Origin: Lingula anatina
Lineage: Eukaryota; Brachiopoda; Lingulata; Lingulida; Lingulidae
Assembly: GCF_001039355.2 (NCBI RefSeq)
Contig: NW_019775437.1
Span: 252,573-316,572, forward strand
Direction: 5' to 3'
DNA: 64,000 nt
Shown: positions 12,701 through 24,183 of the stretch, one piece after another
Layout of the letters: each line of letters opens with the position of its first letter
How positions within the stretch are numbered: the first letter of the stretch is position 1
Program-made: the position numbers and the translations under genes
Notes under the pieces: model-generated
What the model was told of the DNA's origin: nothing
The model's input: the letters and a program-made list of their open reading frames with translations, nothing else
Database searches by the model: none

Positions 12701-14314
12701 TTCAGAGCTAATTAGGCATTAGGTCTCTCAAAGGTGGGATTTATTTAGCTTTTATTGGAAGTTGTTATTGTTAATGGGTTCTAGATTGGGAGCGTCATTT
12801 TTCATTGCGCTCTTGACTTGACTTGCGTATACAAACAAATTGTCGTGAAAGTGACCACGGCGGGTTTGGAATGCTGTACCCTTTCAATCGCTTGTAGAAA
12901 CTGGAGCAGAAAAAGGAAAGTATTCATTTAAAATGTATCTCTTACTTAATCTCTCATGTATATTAAGTAAAAAGGAACAGTTAAAAATACCAATCCTTCA
13001 AATATCTGCATTTGTAGGAAATATCATGAAATAGAAGTAATTTCTATTGAGAACGCACTTGTTTGTCTTCTTGCAGATTTCCTTGAACAATTGTTAGTTT
13101 AATAACATTTAATCCGATTTGAAGTGAAGTGCAAATAAATATGAAAATTGATTGTGCTATTTTGGGTTTCACCTAATAGAGCACTTTATTAGGTTATGCT
13201 ACATTTTACTAGAATTACACGCGTTAGGCAATAAAAGATGCTTAGAAAACAGTCCCGAGAAACATCATCCTTAACGGCTGTTCATTCAATCGAGGGATAT
13301 GTTTCGAAAATATGCCAACGTATCTGAAATATTACCCAAGATGCTATAGGTACTAGACACTTTTCGATGTACAGTATGGCTCGCATCACTTGGTGATCTT
13401 TCGCCGTATCAACTATAAAGGTTATGATAATAGCAATTCATTTAACTGTAACATAAACAGTAGCTTAACCTTGATATATCTTTTCTTGGCACTTCCGCTC
13501 GTTTTAAATGTACTGTGATGATAGAAAAGACTGTTGCTGAACTTTTATTTTTCCACTAACGCTTTCTTATCACACCTCTAGTGCGCATTGTTGGGGCAAC
13601 ACAAATAATGTCAAAGTGAAAAACAAGAGCAACGGTCCTCAAAGCTTTTTATACTTATTTGCTAAGTACACTCTTTCTCTCTGTTTATCTGGTTATCCCT
13701 AAAATGAAGCTTGATAAATGTCAGCTGCAAACCCCAAATTTGCCAATTGTCAGCTTAATTTTGAAAAACCGCAATTTTTAATCGAAAGCCATAGTCCAAT
13801 TTAATTAGACGATGTGCAGAATGCCTTCGCACTTTTCCAGCTACGGTTCACAAATAAAAGTCCAAATAAAACGCATTTCTTGTTCGATTGAGCAGTGCCG
13901 ATGAAAAGTATTTCCTTTCCTCTGTTTGTCTTACTCTATTTCGAAGAACATTCGGTACAGATTAGGTTAATCGAATATGCACTTTAGACATTTTACAGCC
14001 GTCCCCCACCACGTTCGTCACACTACAATAATTTGGCAAAGGTAAATAGTAAGAGGTTACGTAAACTCCAATAAAAGTTTCAGTCGTTGATAGCTATAGT
14101 TTTCTGTTTCCTTAAATGTTTTTCTTGGCGTTATATTAAAAAGAGAATTGACATCCGTGAAGATCCCGAAGTACAGCAAGAATAAGTTCCTTTTAGTCTT
14201 TTACTGGCATTTCTTTTTGTACATCAAGGAAAAACCATGGCAAATTGGAGTCGGAATAGTCAACAAAACAACTTTGTTAACGTTTTACTGTCAAGTATAA
14301 AGAAGACGTATCTT
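9770..14314. other. Gene-free region downstream of NOXRED1 and HLX
   Basis: About 4.5 kb with no exon that I can join to a recognisable protein. Open frames are short and lack splice partners. It contains a (TTTA)n tract at about 9985-10010, a perfect GGTCAnnnTGACC palindrome at 10321-10333 (separate entry), and homeodomain-type TAATTAG cores near 12705 and 13803. Because it flanks a developmental homeobox gene it may hold enhancers. That is inference from position only. Confidence 0.4.
10321..10333. promoter_or_regulatory. Perfect estrogen-response-element-type palindrome
   Basis: GGTCAGCGTGACC is an exact GGTCAnnnTGACC inverted repeat, the textbook steroid receptor (ER-type) half-site arrangement. 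The arms extend to GTGGTCA..TGACCAC. Ten fixed bases are expected about once per megabase by chance, so one in 64 kb is mildly surprising. Function is unproven. Confidence 0.35.
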
Positions 14315-16955
14315 TTAAGAGGACAGGCTCTGAGAAATAGGAATTTTTCCTCCGTCGTCTTTTGTTGTTTCGGTTTCGTTCTTTTCTAAATGACGCTCCT
14401 CTTTTTCTTTTGCTTGTCTCCATTTCATTCGGCGATTTTGAAACCAAACTTTAACCTAAAAATAGAGTTTTGTTCCAATAAACGCCAATTTATCAGTTAG
14501 TAACCCTTACGGACTCGATTTTTTGGTAGGTTTTTCAACAGCAGTATTTGTCTTATTCGTTGACGGAATCGGACAATCGAGTTTGAAACTTAAACTAAAA
14601 CTAAAATTAAACCTAAACTGTGATACATGTAGCACAACAAATAAAGACAGTGCAACAAATTAAATTTTTTTTTTCGGATTTCTTTACCTGTGCGTCGGTA
14701 AGTCCAAGCATTGCTGCTATTTGCCGGCGGTCGTTCTTCGAGACGTATTTCTGTAGCTCGAAGCGTTTTTCCAAGCCCTTTCTCTGGAGAGAGGAAAATA
14801 CAGCCCGTGTCCACGAGCGTTTTCTCCTCCCAGAGGTAGCCGCAATGGCGAAAGGGTCCGTATGCCTCCCTATTACCGAGTATGGACCTTGGTGAACAAA
14901 ACATACACAAATCTCATTTTGAAAATATACTAACTCGTAGAGACGTAACTAATTACAATAAACTTAGATATAGGTCTTTAATAGAACTATTAGGTAACAT
15001 GTTCCACTTAATATGAAAATCTTTATTATAATCGTTTCAGTATGACCAATTCCATTCCTCTAAAAATGATCCTTACCGAAATAAAATCAATATCAAATTT
15101 TGGCTTGGCAGAAAAAAAATCATGTTTCCAGGGAAACATTTTGGTATTTAAGAAACCCAATAACATCCCCAATCTATATATTACAGTTTAGATCAATGCG
15201 CAAAAATGTAATCTACGGTCTTTATATAGGGGAGACGTTTCTTAGCACTATTACAAAATGATGTGATCAATTTTTTTAATCCATAGTTACTTTGTCATAA
15301 ATTGATGGGGTGCAACTTACCCCGGGGTCCAACTAGCCCCGGTCTCCCCTAAATTGGTAATCCCTCTGAATTACAATCGCATTACACTACTTTTTCAGAT
15401 TTTACAAAAGAAAAAAAAATAGATGAAATTATTTCGACACAATCATTCCAAATGATTATTTTTTCTTACATGCAATATTATAAATTTTTATATAATACTT
15501 GACAAATTTTAATTTTGTAATATGCAAAAATCGGCTTATAGACAAATAGGTGATAAACTATTCCTCATAAATTCCTAAACTTTTTAAAGTTTCCACTACA
15601 AATGAGAAAATGGTTCATCTTGGGCATCAGTGAAAATTTATGAGAGTCTTAGAACCCCTAAAATCGTAAAGTTCAATGCAACGATGTTGTCTTTACTTAA
15701 TTTACTGCGAATAACAATTATTCATTTTTGCGCAGAACTTTAGGAATTCTGCACAAATACAAAAATAAAACATACCTGTACTTTTTGTTATGGCTAATTC
15801 ACAATGATGAAGAAAAATACCATAAATCAAACCATGGGATGCAGAAAGTATATTAAATTATATAGATACTTGTAATGTATATTCACTCCCCACTTACAAA
15901 GTAGGCTACTTGGCTATCCGCATTTTTCGTATATTTTAGTTCGGATGAAAACTTATTCATAATTCTACTTTTTTCACTCTTGGCATTAACTTACATTATT
16001 ACCTGGAAAAACTGAAGGTCCAAAGCATTTTGTGTCAAATATTCGTTGACGCGATCCAACTTGATCGGATAAAGGAAACGTATAGGGTGACGCCATGACC
16101 GATTCCCTGCCACCGGCTACCCATTTCTCCGGCGGCAAAAAATAATGCTGGTTGTATAGGGCTTTGGAATTAGAACAGAAAAAATGTTTTTAAAAAAGAG
16201 ATGGCATAATTAATGTTAAGATCTTAAAACATAAATCGGCAATTGTTTGGATAAATTTACCAGGGGAAAAATTTTAATTGTACTTAATGTCAACCATGAC
16301 ACATTGGTTTTTATTTATTTACGACTTTCATGATCAAAGAGAAATCAGCAGAATGTAAAATCATAAATCGGTAGTCGTTTGAATAAATTTGCTAGGGGAA
16401 ATTTTACAATTGTTTTTAATGTCAACCATGATATATTTCTTTTTATATGTCCAAAACTTTCATGATAGCAGTACGTAATTCATACTAGGTAAAATAAGTG
16501 CATAATATCTTTTAAAAACTATGGCCGACAACCTTACCTTTGCCTGGGTGAAAATGGTCGGCCTTAAAGGTGGGCTCACCGCCACTCTCATTAAAAACAA
16601 TCCTGTCTATTCCAAATTTTAGATCTCTGCTTCGTATTCCCACAGTCGCCTGTGTCGTCCAGTTGTAACCTGAATACAGCAACAAAGGCATAAGGGATGG
16701 AGGGATGTTTCCGAACCCTTTCATGTCTCGAGAAACCGCAAAAGATTCTTTCAAGCAGCGCTTTTCGTTCAGCTGTTTTTCTAATCCCAGCTCGTTGGTT
16801 TGAACGAAATGATTTCTCCGAACATCGAGCCCATCTTTGATTCCATTTACGAAATTGAAATTAAGACTTGAACTGCAAGTTGTACCGGTCATATCGTGTC
16901 CAAACGATGGCCATAGGCGAGGAAACGATCGTTGATCCATGGCTGCTTTGCACAT
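14315..16955 (-). CDS. HLX: HLX / H2.0-like homeobox transcription factor
   Basis: Four exons join in frame on the minus strand: 16955-16538, 16161-16003, 14887-14688 and 14455-14315, giving 305 aa. The homeodomain spans about residues 216-275. It contains RAVFSSLQRKGLEKRFELQK, NDRRQIAAMLGLTDAQ and VKVWFQNRRMKW, with Gln50 as in HLX. The intron falls between homeodomain positions 44 and 45. Exon 1 carries DLKFGIDRIVF, matching the DLKFGIDRIL motif of vertebrate HLX. The exon 2/3 junction gives FPGPYSV, matching human FPGPYAV just before the homeodomain. HLX factors act in mesoderm, gut and muscle development. The protein is shorter than human HLX (488 aa) and lacks its Ser-rich C-terminus. 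No strong EH1 repressor motif is visible; ESFAVSRDM in exon 1 is a weak candidate. Translation could also start at the second Met (16940). Confidence 0.93.
16229..16466. repeat. 132-bp tandem duplication in HLX intron 1
   Basis: A segment starting CATAAATCGGC at 16230 recurs starting CATAAATCGG at 16362. Each copy continues through GTTTG.ATAAATTT, AATGTCAACCATGA and CTTTCATGAT. The copies diverge by point changes and small indels. No coding content. Confidence 0.7.
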
Positions 16956-17576
16956 GTGACTAGTTCATGTATTACGCATTTAAACCAGAAATGCCTATTT
17001 TACTCGAAAAGTTATAATCAACTACTGACTTGTAACAAATTTCTGAAAATCCATTCTGCAATTGCATGATAACGCTCTTTATGGCATGCTTTTCAATGTC
17101 AAGAAGCGAAACTGGTGATGAATTTGGCGTTAGTATTGCTCACTCGTAACCAACACATACCAGTGTTTACAGAAGGAGATTTTGGACACTGTCTGTCGTG
17201 GATTTAACCAATCAAATCGTTTTGCAAGGCTTCAAGCTATTTCATTTCCCTCCCTCTTCCTGCTCGTGTATTTCACTTCACGTATTTTAAATGAATGTTT
17301 TGCTGTGTAACAAATCACTGGTTGGAGATGTGTCCATGGAAAATTTACATGGGTGTATTTGAAGAAATATTCGCATCAATCTACTTTAACTCTGAAATTT
17401 ACATCTGACTGAATAACTTTTTTGCCCTTAAAGTTACGTTTTAATTTTGAAATCTTGACTGAATTGAATCTACATGAAGCGCATATGATATGCTTTGAAG
17501 GTGTTTTTTTTTTACATAAAGCATCAAATAGCTGACAATGTAAAAATCTTTATTCTGTTATCAAGTAAGAGATATG

Positions 17577-18780
17577 TTAATAAAATAAATCGTAAACTAC
17601 TGGCGTTGGATGGCCCTCCATGGATGCGTTGGAGCAGAATGTGTTTGCTGTTCCGTCTTGATTGTGTTTTAGACGAGTTACTCCGTTGGTTCCATGAACG
17701 TGGCCAAAAACATGGATCTTCGGCCTAAAAGTAAGCAGATAACACTTGTATCTGTTTTTCCACATTAAAAGAACACGGGATAAAAAGAGATAGGGTTATG
17801 AACCACAAAGGACCTAGGGGCAACATCTGCCACATCTGCATTATTTCTCAATTCCAACATTCGTCTTTTACCCGCACCTGTGCAAAATCCGCAAAAATAA
17901 AAAAGGGAGAAAGAAGAGGAAAAAAAATCTTAAAAATGTACAAAGTATAGTCAATATTACACTACTATGCGGGTTAGAAATTATTACTGGTAAAAGACAC
18001 CGACTGGAGTACATTAAAGCATCGAATAACTTCATCCTGTCCTTATCCAAGAACCGTTTAATCGGAGATTGTCAAGAATATTTACCTGATTCTCTTTAGA
18101 GCATCCAACAACCCTTTGCTTCCGAAATAATGGACACTTAGGGGATGCGCCCGCGATTCACAAAATTTGCATGGATCAAAAGACATTGTCTTAAAACGGC
18201 CTCTGTATATGTATTCCTTGTCTCGTATACCAAGGGGAGGCATGTGAGTCACCAAGACGTCTATGTCATCTGGTAATTTTGACCACTTAGAATCAAGTTC
18301 TTCTATTGGCTCCGTAAATGCATCGGCTCTGCTGCTTGAACGAGATGCGGTCCACGGAGAGCCGTAAAATTTCAAACCCTCTATCTCTATCCAGTCATCT
18401 TGCAAGTAGGTGAAATTTTTAACGTTATTTCGAATCTCCTGACTTGTATGTTTCTCTAGATTTAAGTCATGATTGCCTGCTACAAATATTTTGTGCTTGT
18501 GCGGCAAACTTCCGAAGAATTTGTCAAGGGCCTTAAGTTCATATCTATAATCTATTTCTTTAAACCATTTCCTAAAAAAATTAAAGTTAGAGAAGTCCCC
18601 TGAATGTACTAAAACGTCCCCGCCTGGGATATGTGGGGCGTATTCCCGGTGTTTATTGTGGGTGTCGGAGATATGAACAATGCGCAACACACGTGCGTCT
18701 GATCTTTCTTTGGCGTCTCTGTCCACTTCATATACCCCGTGCTTGTTTGGTTTGATATCGAACAGCAAGTTTGATTCCAT
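17577..18780 (-). CDS. MPPED1/2-type metallophosphoesterase, copy A
   Basis: Two coding exons, 18780-18086 and 17724-17577, join in phase and give 280 aa. Calcineurin-like phosphoesterase motifs are in order: HISDTH (D39, H41), GDVLVHSGDF (D55, D62), VAGNHD (residues 100-105), VTHMPP (177-182) and, in exon 2, FGHVHG (238-243). The family (MPPED1/MPPED2, UPF0046) has metal-dependent phosphodiesterase activity on cyclic nucleotides in vitro; the physiological substrate is unclear. Both histidines of the GHxH motif are present. The C-terminus ends PVVYDLFY. The first coding exon opens after an acceptor just upstream of ATG 18780, and a 5' non-coding exon with donor CTCAG|GTAAGT ends at 19613. 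No signal peptide is seen. Copy B at 20365-21570 is nearly identical. Confidence 0.92.
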
Positions 18781-19612
18781 GTTCTTTTTAAATGGACACT
18801 GTAAAGAAAAATATTGAATATATTTTATTTAATTACCACTTACGCGATTATTAGTCTGTCCAACTGTTCATCCATCCAGGCTTCCTTCACTTCTCATAGT
18901 CATTTATATATATGATACATCCTTAAACCACTTATCCCACCTATACTCTTGTGCTAAATCATTCATTCAAACATTCTTTCAAAAAACAAATTAATTTATC
19001 TATTTAACAGCGTGCATATGTGCTAGCGTGCGTACGTGCGTGTCTAAGACTTAAATAATTGATCCGTTATCAATTTGTCAATGAAAAGGTAAAGTTAATG
19101 TAAAGCACTGAGACTGACTAGTATAGATGTACAAATTGATACAATATTGAAATAAAATTAGTGGGTCACAAGGTTTGCTGAGTTTCAGTATACCGGGTTC
19201 GTTATGTTTCAGTATACCGGGGCATTCTACTCAATCCTGCTTGTCACTTTAATTAGTAAATAATAAATTTAAGGCGCTTCTCTTCGGTATTGACACGTGA
19301 GCGTGCAGGTAATAACCATGACATATCCTCACACCTCTACACGTTACGCCACGTGCGGCTGTTATTTACATTAAGGACATTATACAAATTAAATGTTTGC
19401 CAGCTAGGCACGATATCATGTTTATTGAGAGATGAACGTCAATTTTCTTAAATAATTGCACACATAACCTGTCTACTACAACCGCAAGATGTGCAAGTGG
19501 CATGCTGAGGGAAAGCGCTGAAACTTGTCAATGTAGTAAAACTCCTTCTTCTGCATTCTGGTAGTTTCTCGCGAATGTTTTTTACTCTGTATCAAGTTCA
19601 ATGGATACTTAC

Positions 19613-19800
19613 CTGAGATAAATATGCATAAGAAACCTAGGTTTCAGGCACTGGTAGGTGACTCCGCTCTGCTTAGCCTTCGCTTTCCGTCATCGGTATT
19701 GGTTACACGTGTGCTGGTTATAGAGAGAAGAGGTTCTAAAAGACAGGGGTTTTGGAAGAACGTGATACGTGACATAGATGTCAACTGTTAAACAAAATGA
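19613..19800 (-). other. Probable 5' non-coding exon of MPPED copy A
   Basis: On the minus strand CTCAG|GTAAGTATCC provides a strong donor at 19612-19613. It pairs with the acceptor TTTCTTTACAG immediately 5' of ATG 18780. The upstream edge (transcription start) is not visible, so the right-hand coordinate is nominal. The same arrangement recurs in copy B with the exon end at 22379. Confidence 0.5.
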
Positions 19801-19817
19801 AATGTACGTGTCTTGGT

Positions 19818-19818
<1 letters not shown>

Positions 19819-19850
<32 letters not shown>
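19819..19850. repeat. (CA)n microsatellite, copy A
   Basis: About 16 CA units lie upstream of the MPPED 5' exon. The corresponding tract in copy B (22565-22603) is longer by about 3-4 units. Confidence 0.95.
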
Positions 19851-19852
<2 letters not shown>

Positions 19853-20167
19853 TCAATTCATCAAGTAACAATATACTACGTCAGTGGTTAAAACTAAGCT
19901 GATAACTTTTTTTCAAGTTAATAAATGTACACAATCCCATTTATCGAAAATTACTAAAGTTTAAAGGGATAATAACTCTTCGTATGAAATCTGTATTTCA
20001 CAATAAAAACATTGTGAATGACTTATAAAAATATAATATATTCTGTTTTCCCACAAAAAACGGCTGTTATAGCTATTATTCTGATATCTTTAGACCACGT
20101 GACCTCCATTGATGGCTATACTCTGTTAAAATCTCTTAAGAAATTTTAACAAAAAACCAAACTTTTC

Positions 20168-20168
20168 N
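20168..20168. other. Single N at the duplication junction
   Basis: An isolated ambiguous base sits three bases left of the point where copy B begins. It suggests a joined or polished contig boundary rather than a read-through sequence. Confidence 0.9.
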
Positions 20169-20364
20169 TTTACTTTAACTCTGAAATTTACATCTGACTG
20201 AATAACTTTATTGCCCTTAAAGTTACGTTTTAACTTTGAAATCTTGACTGAATTGAATCTACATGTAGCGCATATGATATGCTTTGAAGGTGTTTTTTTT
20301 TACATAAAGCATCAAATAGCTGACAATGTAAAAATCTTTATTCTGTTATCAAGTAAGAGATATG

Positions 20365-21570
20365 TTAATAAAATAAATCGTAAACTACTGGCGTTGGATG
20401 GCCCTCCATGGATGCGTTGGAGCAGAATGTGTTTGCTGTTCCGTCTTGATTGTGTTTTAGACGAGTCACTCCGTTGGTTCCATGAACGTGGCCAAAAACA
20501 TGGATCTTCGGCCTAAAAGTAAGTAGATAACACTTGTATCTGTTTGTCTACATTAAAAGAACACGTGATAAAAAGAGATAGGGCTATGAACCACAAAGGA
20601 CCTAGGGGCAACATCTGCCACATCTGCATTATTTATCAATTCCAACATTCATCTTTTACCCGCAACTGTGCAAAATCCGCAAAAATAAAAAAGGGAGAAA
20701 AAAGAGGAAAAAAAAGATCTTAAAAATGTACAAAGTATAGTCAATATTACACTACCATGCGGGTTAGAAATTATTACTGGTAAAAGACACCGACTGGAGT
20801 ACATTAAAGCATCGAATAACTTCATCCTGTCCTAATCCAAGAACCATTTAATCGGAGATAGTCAAGAATATTTACCTGATTCTCTCAAGAGCATCCAACA
20901 GCCCTTTGCTTCCGAAATAATGGACACTTAGGGGATGCGCCCGCGATTCACAAAATTTGCATGGATCAAAAGACATTGTCTTAAAACGGCCTCTGTATAT
21001 GTATTCCTTGTCTCGTATACCAAGGGGAGGCATGTGAGTCACCAAGACGTCAATGTCATCTGGTAATTTTGACCACCTAGAATCAAGTTCTTCGATTGGC
21101 TCCGTAAACGCATCGGCTCTGCTGCTTGAACGAGATGCGGTCCACGGAGAGCCGTAAAATTTCAAACCCTCTATCTCTATCCAGTCATCTTGCAAGTAGG
21201 TGAAATTTCTAACGTTATTTCGAATCTCCTGACTTGTATGTTTCTCTAGATTTAAGTCATGATTGCCTGCTACAAATATTTTGTGCTTGTGCGGCAAACT
21301 TCCGAAGAATTTGTCAAGGGCCTTAAGTTCGTATCTATAATCTATTTCTTTAAATAATTTCCTAAAAAAATTAAAGTTAGAGAAGTCCCCTGAATGTACT
21401 AAAACGTCCCCGCCTGGGATATGTGGGGCGTATTCCCGGTGTTTATTGTGGGTGTCGGAGATATGAACAATGCGCAACACACGTGCGTCTGATCTTTCTT
21501 TGGCGTCTCTGTCCACTTCATATACCCCGTGCTTGTTTGGTTTGATATCGAACAGCAAGTTTGATTCCAT
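20365..21570 (-). CDS. MPPED1/2-type metallophosphoesterase, copy B
   Basis: Exons 21570-20876 and 20512-20365 join as in copy A, giving 280 aa. All catalytic motifs (HISDTH, GDVLVHSGDF, VAGNHD, VTHMPP, FGHVHG) are intact, so nothing marks it as a pseudogene. Differences from copy A are W72L, K121R, K165R and K229E; exon 2 is identical at protein level. W72L lies in the helix after the GD motif (FNFFRKLFKE). The upstream acceptor and the 5' non-coding exon donor (exon end 22379) are also preserved, so this copy has its own leader and probably its own promoter. Whether it is a second gene or the other allele cannot be decided here. Confidence 0.9.
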
Positions 21571-22378
21571 GTTCTTTTTAAATGGACACTGTAAAGAAAA
21601 ATATTGAATATATTTTATTTAATTACCACTTACGCGATTATTAGTCTGTTCATCTGTTCATCCATCCAGGCTTCCTTCACTTCTCATAGTCATTTATATA
21701 TATGATACATCCTTAAACCACTTATCCCACCTATACTCCTGTGCTAAATCATGCATTCAAACATTCTTTCAAAAAACAAATTAATTTATCTATTTAACAG
21801 CGTGCATATGTGCTAGCGTGCGTACGTGCGTGTCTAAGACTTAAATAATTGATTTCTTATCAATTTGTCAATGAAAAGGTAAAGTTAATGTAAAGCACTG
21901 AGACTGACTAGTATAGATGTAAAAGTTGATACAATATTGAAATAAAATTAATGGGTCACAAGGTTTGCTGTGTTTCAGTATATCGGGGTATTCTACTCAG
22001 TCCTGCTTGTCACTTTAATAGTAAATAATAAATTCAAGGCGCTTCTCTTCGGTATTGACACGTGAGCGAGAAGGTAATAACCATGACATATCCTCACACC
22101 TCTACACGTTACGCCACGTGCGGCTGTTATTTACATTAAGGACATTATACAAATTAAATGTTTGCCAGCTAGGCACGATATCATGTTTATTGAGAGATGA
22201 ACGTCAATTTTTTAAAAATAATTGCACACATAACCTGTCTACTACAACCGCAAGATGTGCAAGTGGCATGCTATGGGGAAGCGCTGAAACTTATCAATGT
22301 AGTAAATCTCCTTCTTCTGCATTCTGGTAGTTTCTCGCGAATGTTTTTTACTCTGTATCAAGTTCAATGGATACTTAC

Positions 22379-22560
22379 CTGAGATAAATATGCATAAGAC
22401 ACCTGGGTTTCAGGCACTGGTAGGTGACTGCGCTCTGCTTAGCCTTCGCTTTCCGTCACGTGTGCTGGTTATAGAGAGAAGAGGTTCTAAAAGACAGGGG
22501 TTTTGGAAGAACGTGATACGTGACATAGATGTCAACAAAATGAAATGTACGTGATGTCTT
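22379..22560 (-). other. Probable 5' non-coding exon of MPPED copy B
   Basis: Same CTCAG|GTAAGT donor as copy A. The upstream edge is nominal; a (CA)n tract follows at 22565-22603. Confidence 0.45.
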
Positions 22561-22563
22561 GGT

Positions 22564-22564
<1 letters not shown>

Positions 22565-22603
<39 letters not shown>
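22565..22603. repeat. (CA)n microsatellite, copy B
   Basis: About 19 CA units at the homologous position to 19819-19850. The length difference could serve as a marker to tell the two copies apart. Confidence 0.95.
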
Positions 22604-22605
<2 letters not shown>

Positions 22606-22720
22606 GTCAATTCATCAAGTAACAATATACACTACGTCAGTGATTAAAAATAACCTGAAAACTGTTTTCAAGTTAATAAATGTACACAATTCCATTTATC
22701 GAAAATTAGTAGAGTTTAAG

Positions 22721-23491
22721 TAAATCCTGTTGAATAAAAGCTGTCTGAAGTCATTAAGTGCAAATATACCTTCCGCACTAGTTGACTCCTAACATAATAA
22801 TGCTTGCACTTTTAAGGTAAAATAATTAATTAAAATAAGTGCACATTCCAGCAATAAAACACCGATAAAACTGTAACTATTTAATTTTATCTGTCTCCTA
22901 AAAGGACACCCCAGTGTTCACCTCTTCCTCGAGGTACTCCCACCCGAGACCATGTGTCTGCCCAGTTTGTTGATTGTCACCAGCTTGGACAAGATTACAA
23001 ATTCGTAATTTTGTCCACGTCACCTGACACCGTCGGCGGTCAAATTAGGCTATGTTTAACAGTTAGCTGTGACACCGTCAGTGAAGCAGGCATAGTCCTA
23101 GGCTATTTTGCCTATAGGCCTATTAAAAAAATCGCTAAAACCTAGCTTTTCAAACAGATTTAATAATAAATTTGCTATATGACGTCCATTGGACTCGACC
23201 TTAATCTCGAACTTTCTCAGGATAATTTTCAATACCCCGCTCCCCCCCCCCCCCAACCCCAAACCCCACCCCCCGTGCCAAACCGCAAACGTTGTTGATG
23301 CACGAATGAACAAAAAAGTGGAAGTATTATTCCGTATCATGTGACATGCCAGTGACCCAGAACGCATCATAGACGTCTCAATATCTTCCGCCAATGGTCT
23401 AATGTGTCTAAATGTGTACTAGTTCAGCATTCGGAACATGATTTACCTGACGTTGTTAGTCCTGTCACTTCACGAACTAGGCGCATACAGT

Positions 23492-23561
<70 letters not shown>

Positions 23562-24183
23562 AGNACAGTAACATTTATGTATATATGGGCCTACCGTTAT
23601 CTTTGGTTATCGGAACATGAGTCGAACAACGCCGAAGCGTGGCTATGTCACCGACATCTCACCATGTACACAGTATACCTTTATCGCGACCTCGTGACCA
23701 AACATCAAATGAGTCATCATTTGTATGAATAAGTTTTATTTATAGAATAGCATTCATAGAAAAACAGCTACCCGTTGGATTCAATCAATACACTTGTTCA
23801 ATTATTTACCAGATACTGGTACAAATATGACAAATAATACTATATTAAAGTTGCTGGTACATTACCACCGGTTCTTGATATACCATTTCAAGTTAAATAT
23901 GGCATAATATATAATAAAACCCAGTGACGCCAGGGAAAAGAAAAAAAAACTAATTATTCTATTAATACCCGATTATAATCCACAGTAGAAAGAGTCCATT
24001 TTATAGCAAGATTTTTAAAGCCTCTGCTATTACTTTCGATCTTTTTTCTTTACTTTTTGATTCTTTTATAATAGTTGGGGTGTATTATCCCAGTTCCATT
24101 ATCCCAAGTTCTTCGTTTATCATTTCAATAAGAGGGGATTCTTTTTAGGCAAACCACAGCGTCAGTGACACTGAAGAGCGAAA
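22721..24183. other. Intergenic, low-complexity tracts only
   Basis: No supported exon. It contains a C-rich tract (about 23240-23275) and the (AT)n tract listed separately. Open frames here are short and lack splice partners. Confidence 0.5.
23495..23564. repeat. (AT)n microsatellite ending at an N
   Basis: A pure AT tract of about 65 bp (23495-23559) is followed by GAG and N at 23564. The bases after the N (ACAGTAACAT) repeat those just before the tract (CAGTAACATAT), as expected if the true array is longer and the assembly rejoined inside it. Confidence 0.9.

Larger units (their letters stand above)
17385..22720. repeat. Tandem segmental duplication (about 2.55 kb, two copies) carrying the MPPED gene
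   Basis: Copy A (about 17385-19960) and copy B (about 20171-22718) align end to end: the same 3' flank (TTTACTTTAACTCTGAAATT), both coding exons, intron, 5' non-coding exon, a (CA)n tract and the distal flank (CAAGTTAATAAATGTACACA). About 210 bp of unrelated sequence separates them (about 19961-20170), ending in an N at 20168. The encoded proteins differ at only 4 of 280 residues. Small indels distinguish the non-coding parts, for example a repeated CAGTATACCGGG segment near 19190-19220 in A only. It could be a recent real duplication or two alleles laid side by side by the assembler. Confidence 0.9.

Noticed and set aside
14590-14910. 106-aa minus-strand frame across the HLX homeobox exon
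   Set aside because: Out-of-frame reading. Shifting by one base restores the homeodomain, which continues through the splice site.
22410-22625. Cys-Val dipeptide-rich open frame
   Set aside because: Translation of the (CA)n microsatellite.
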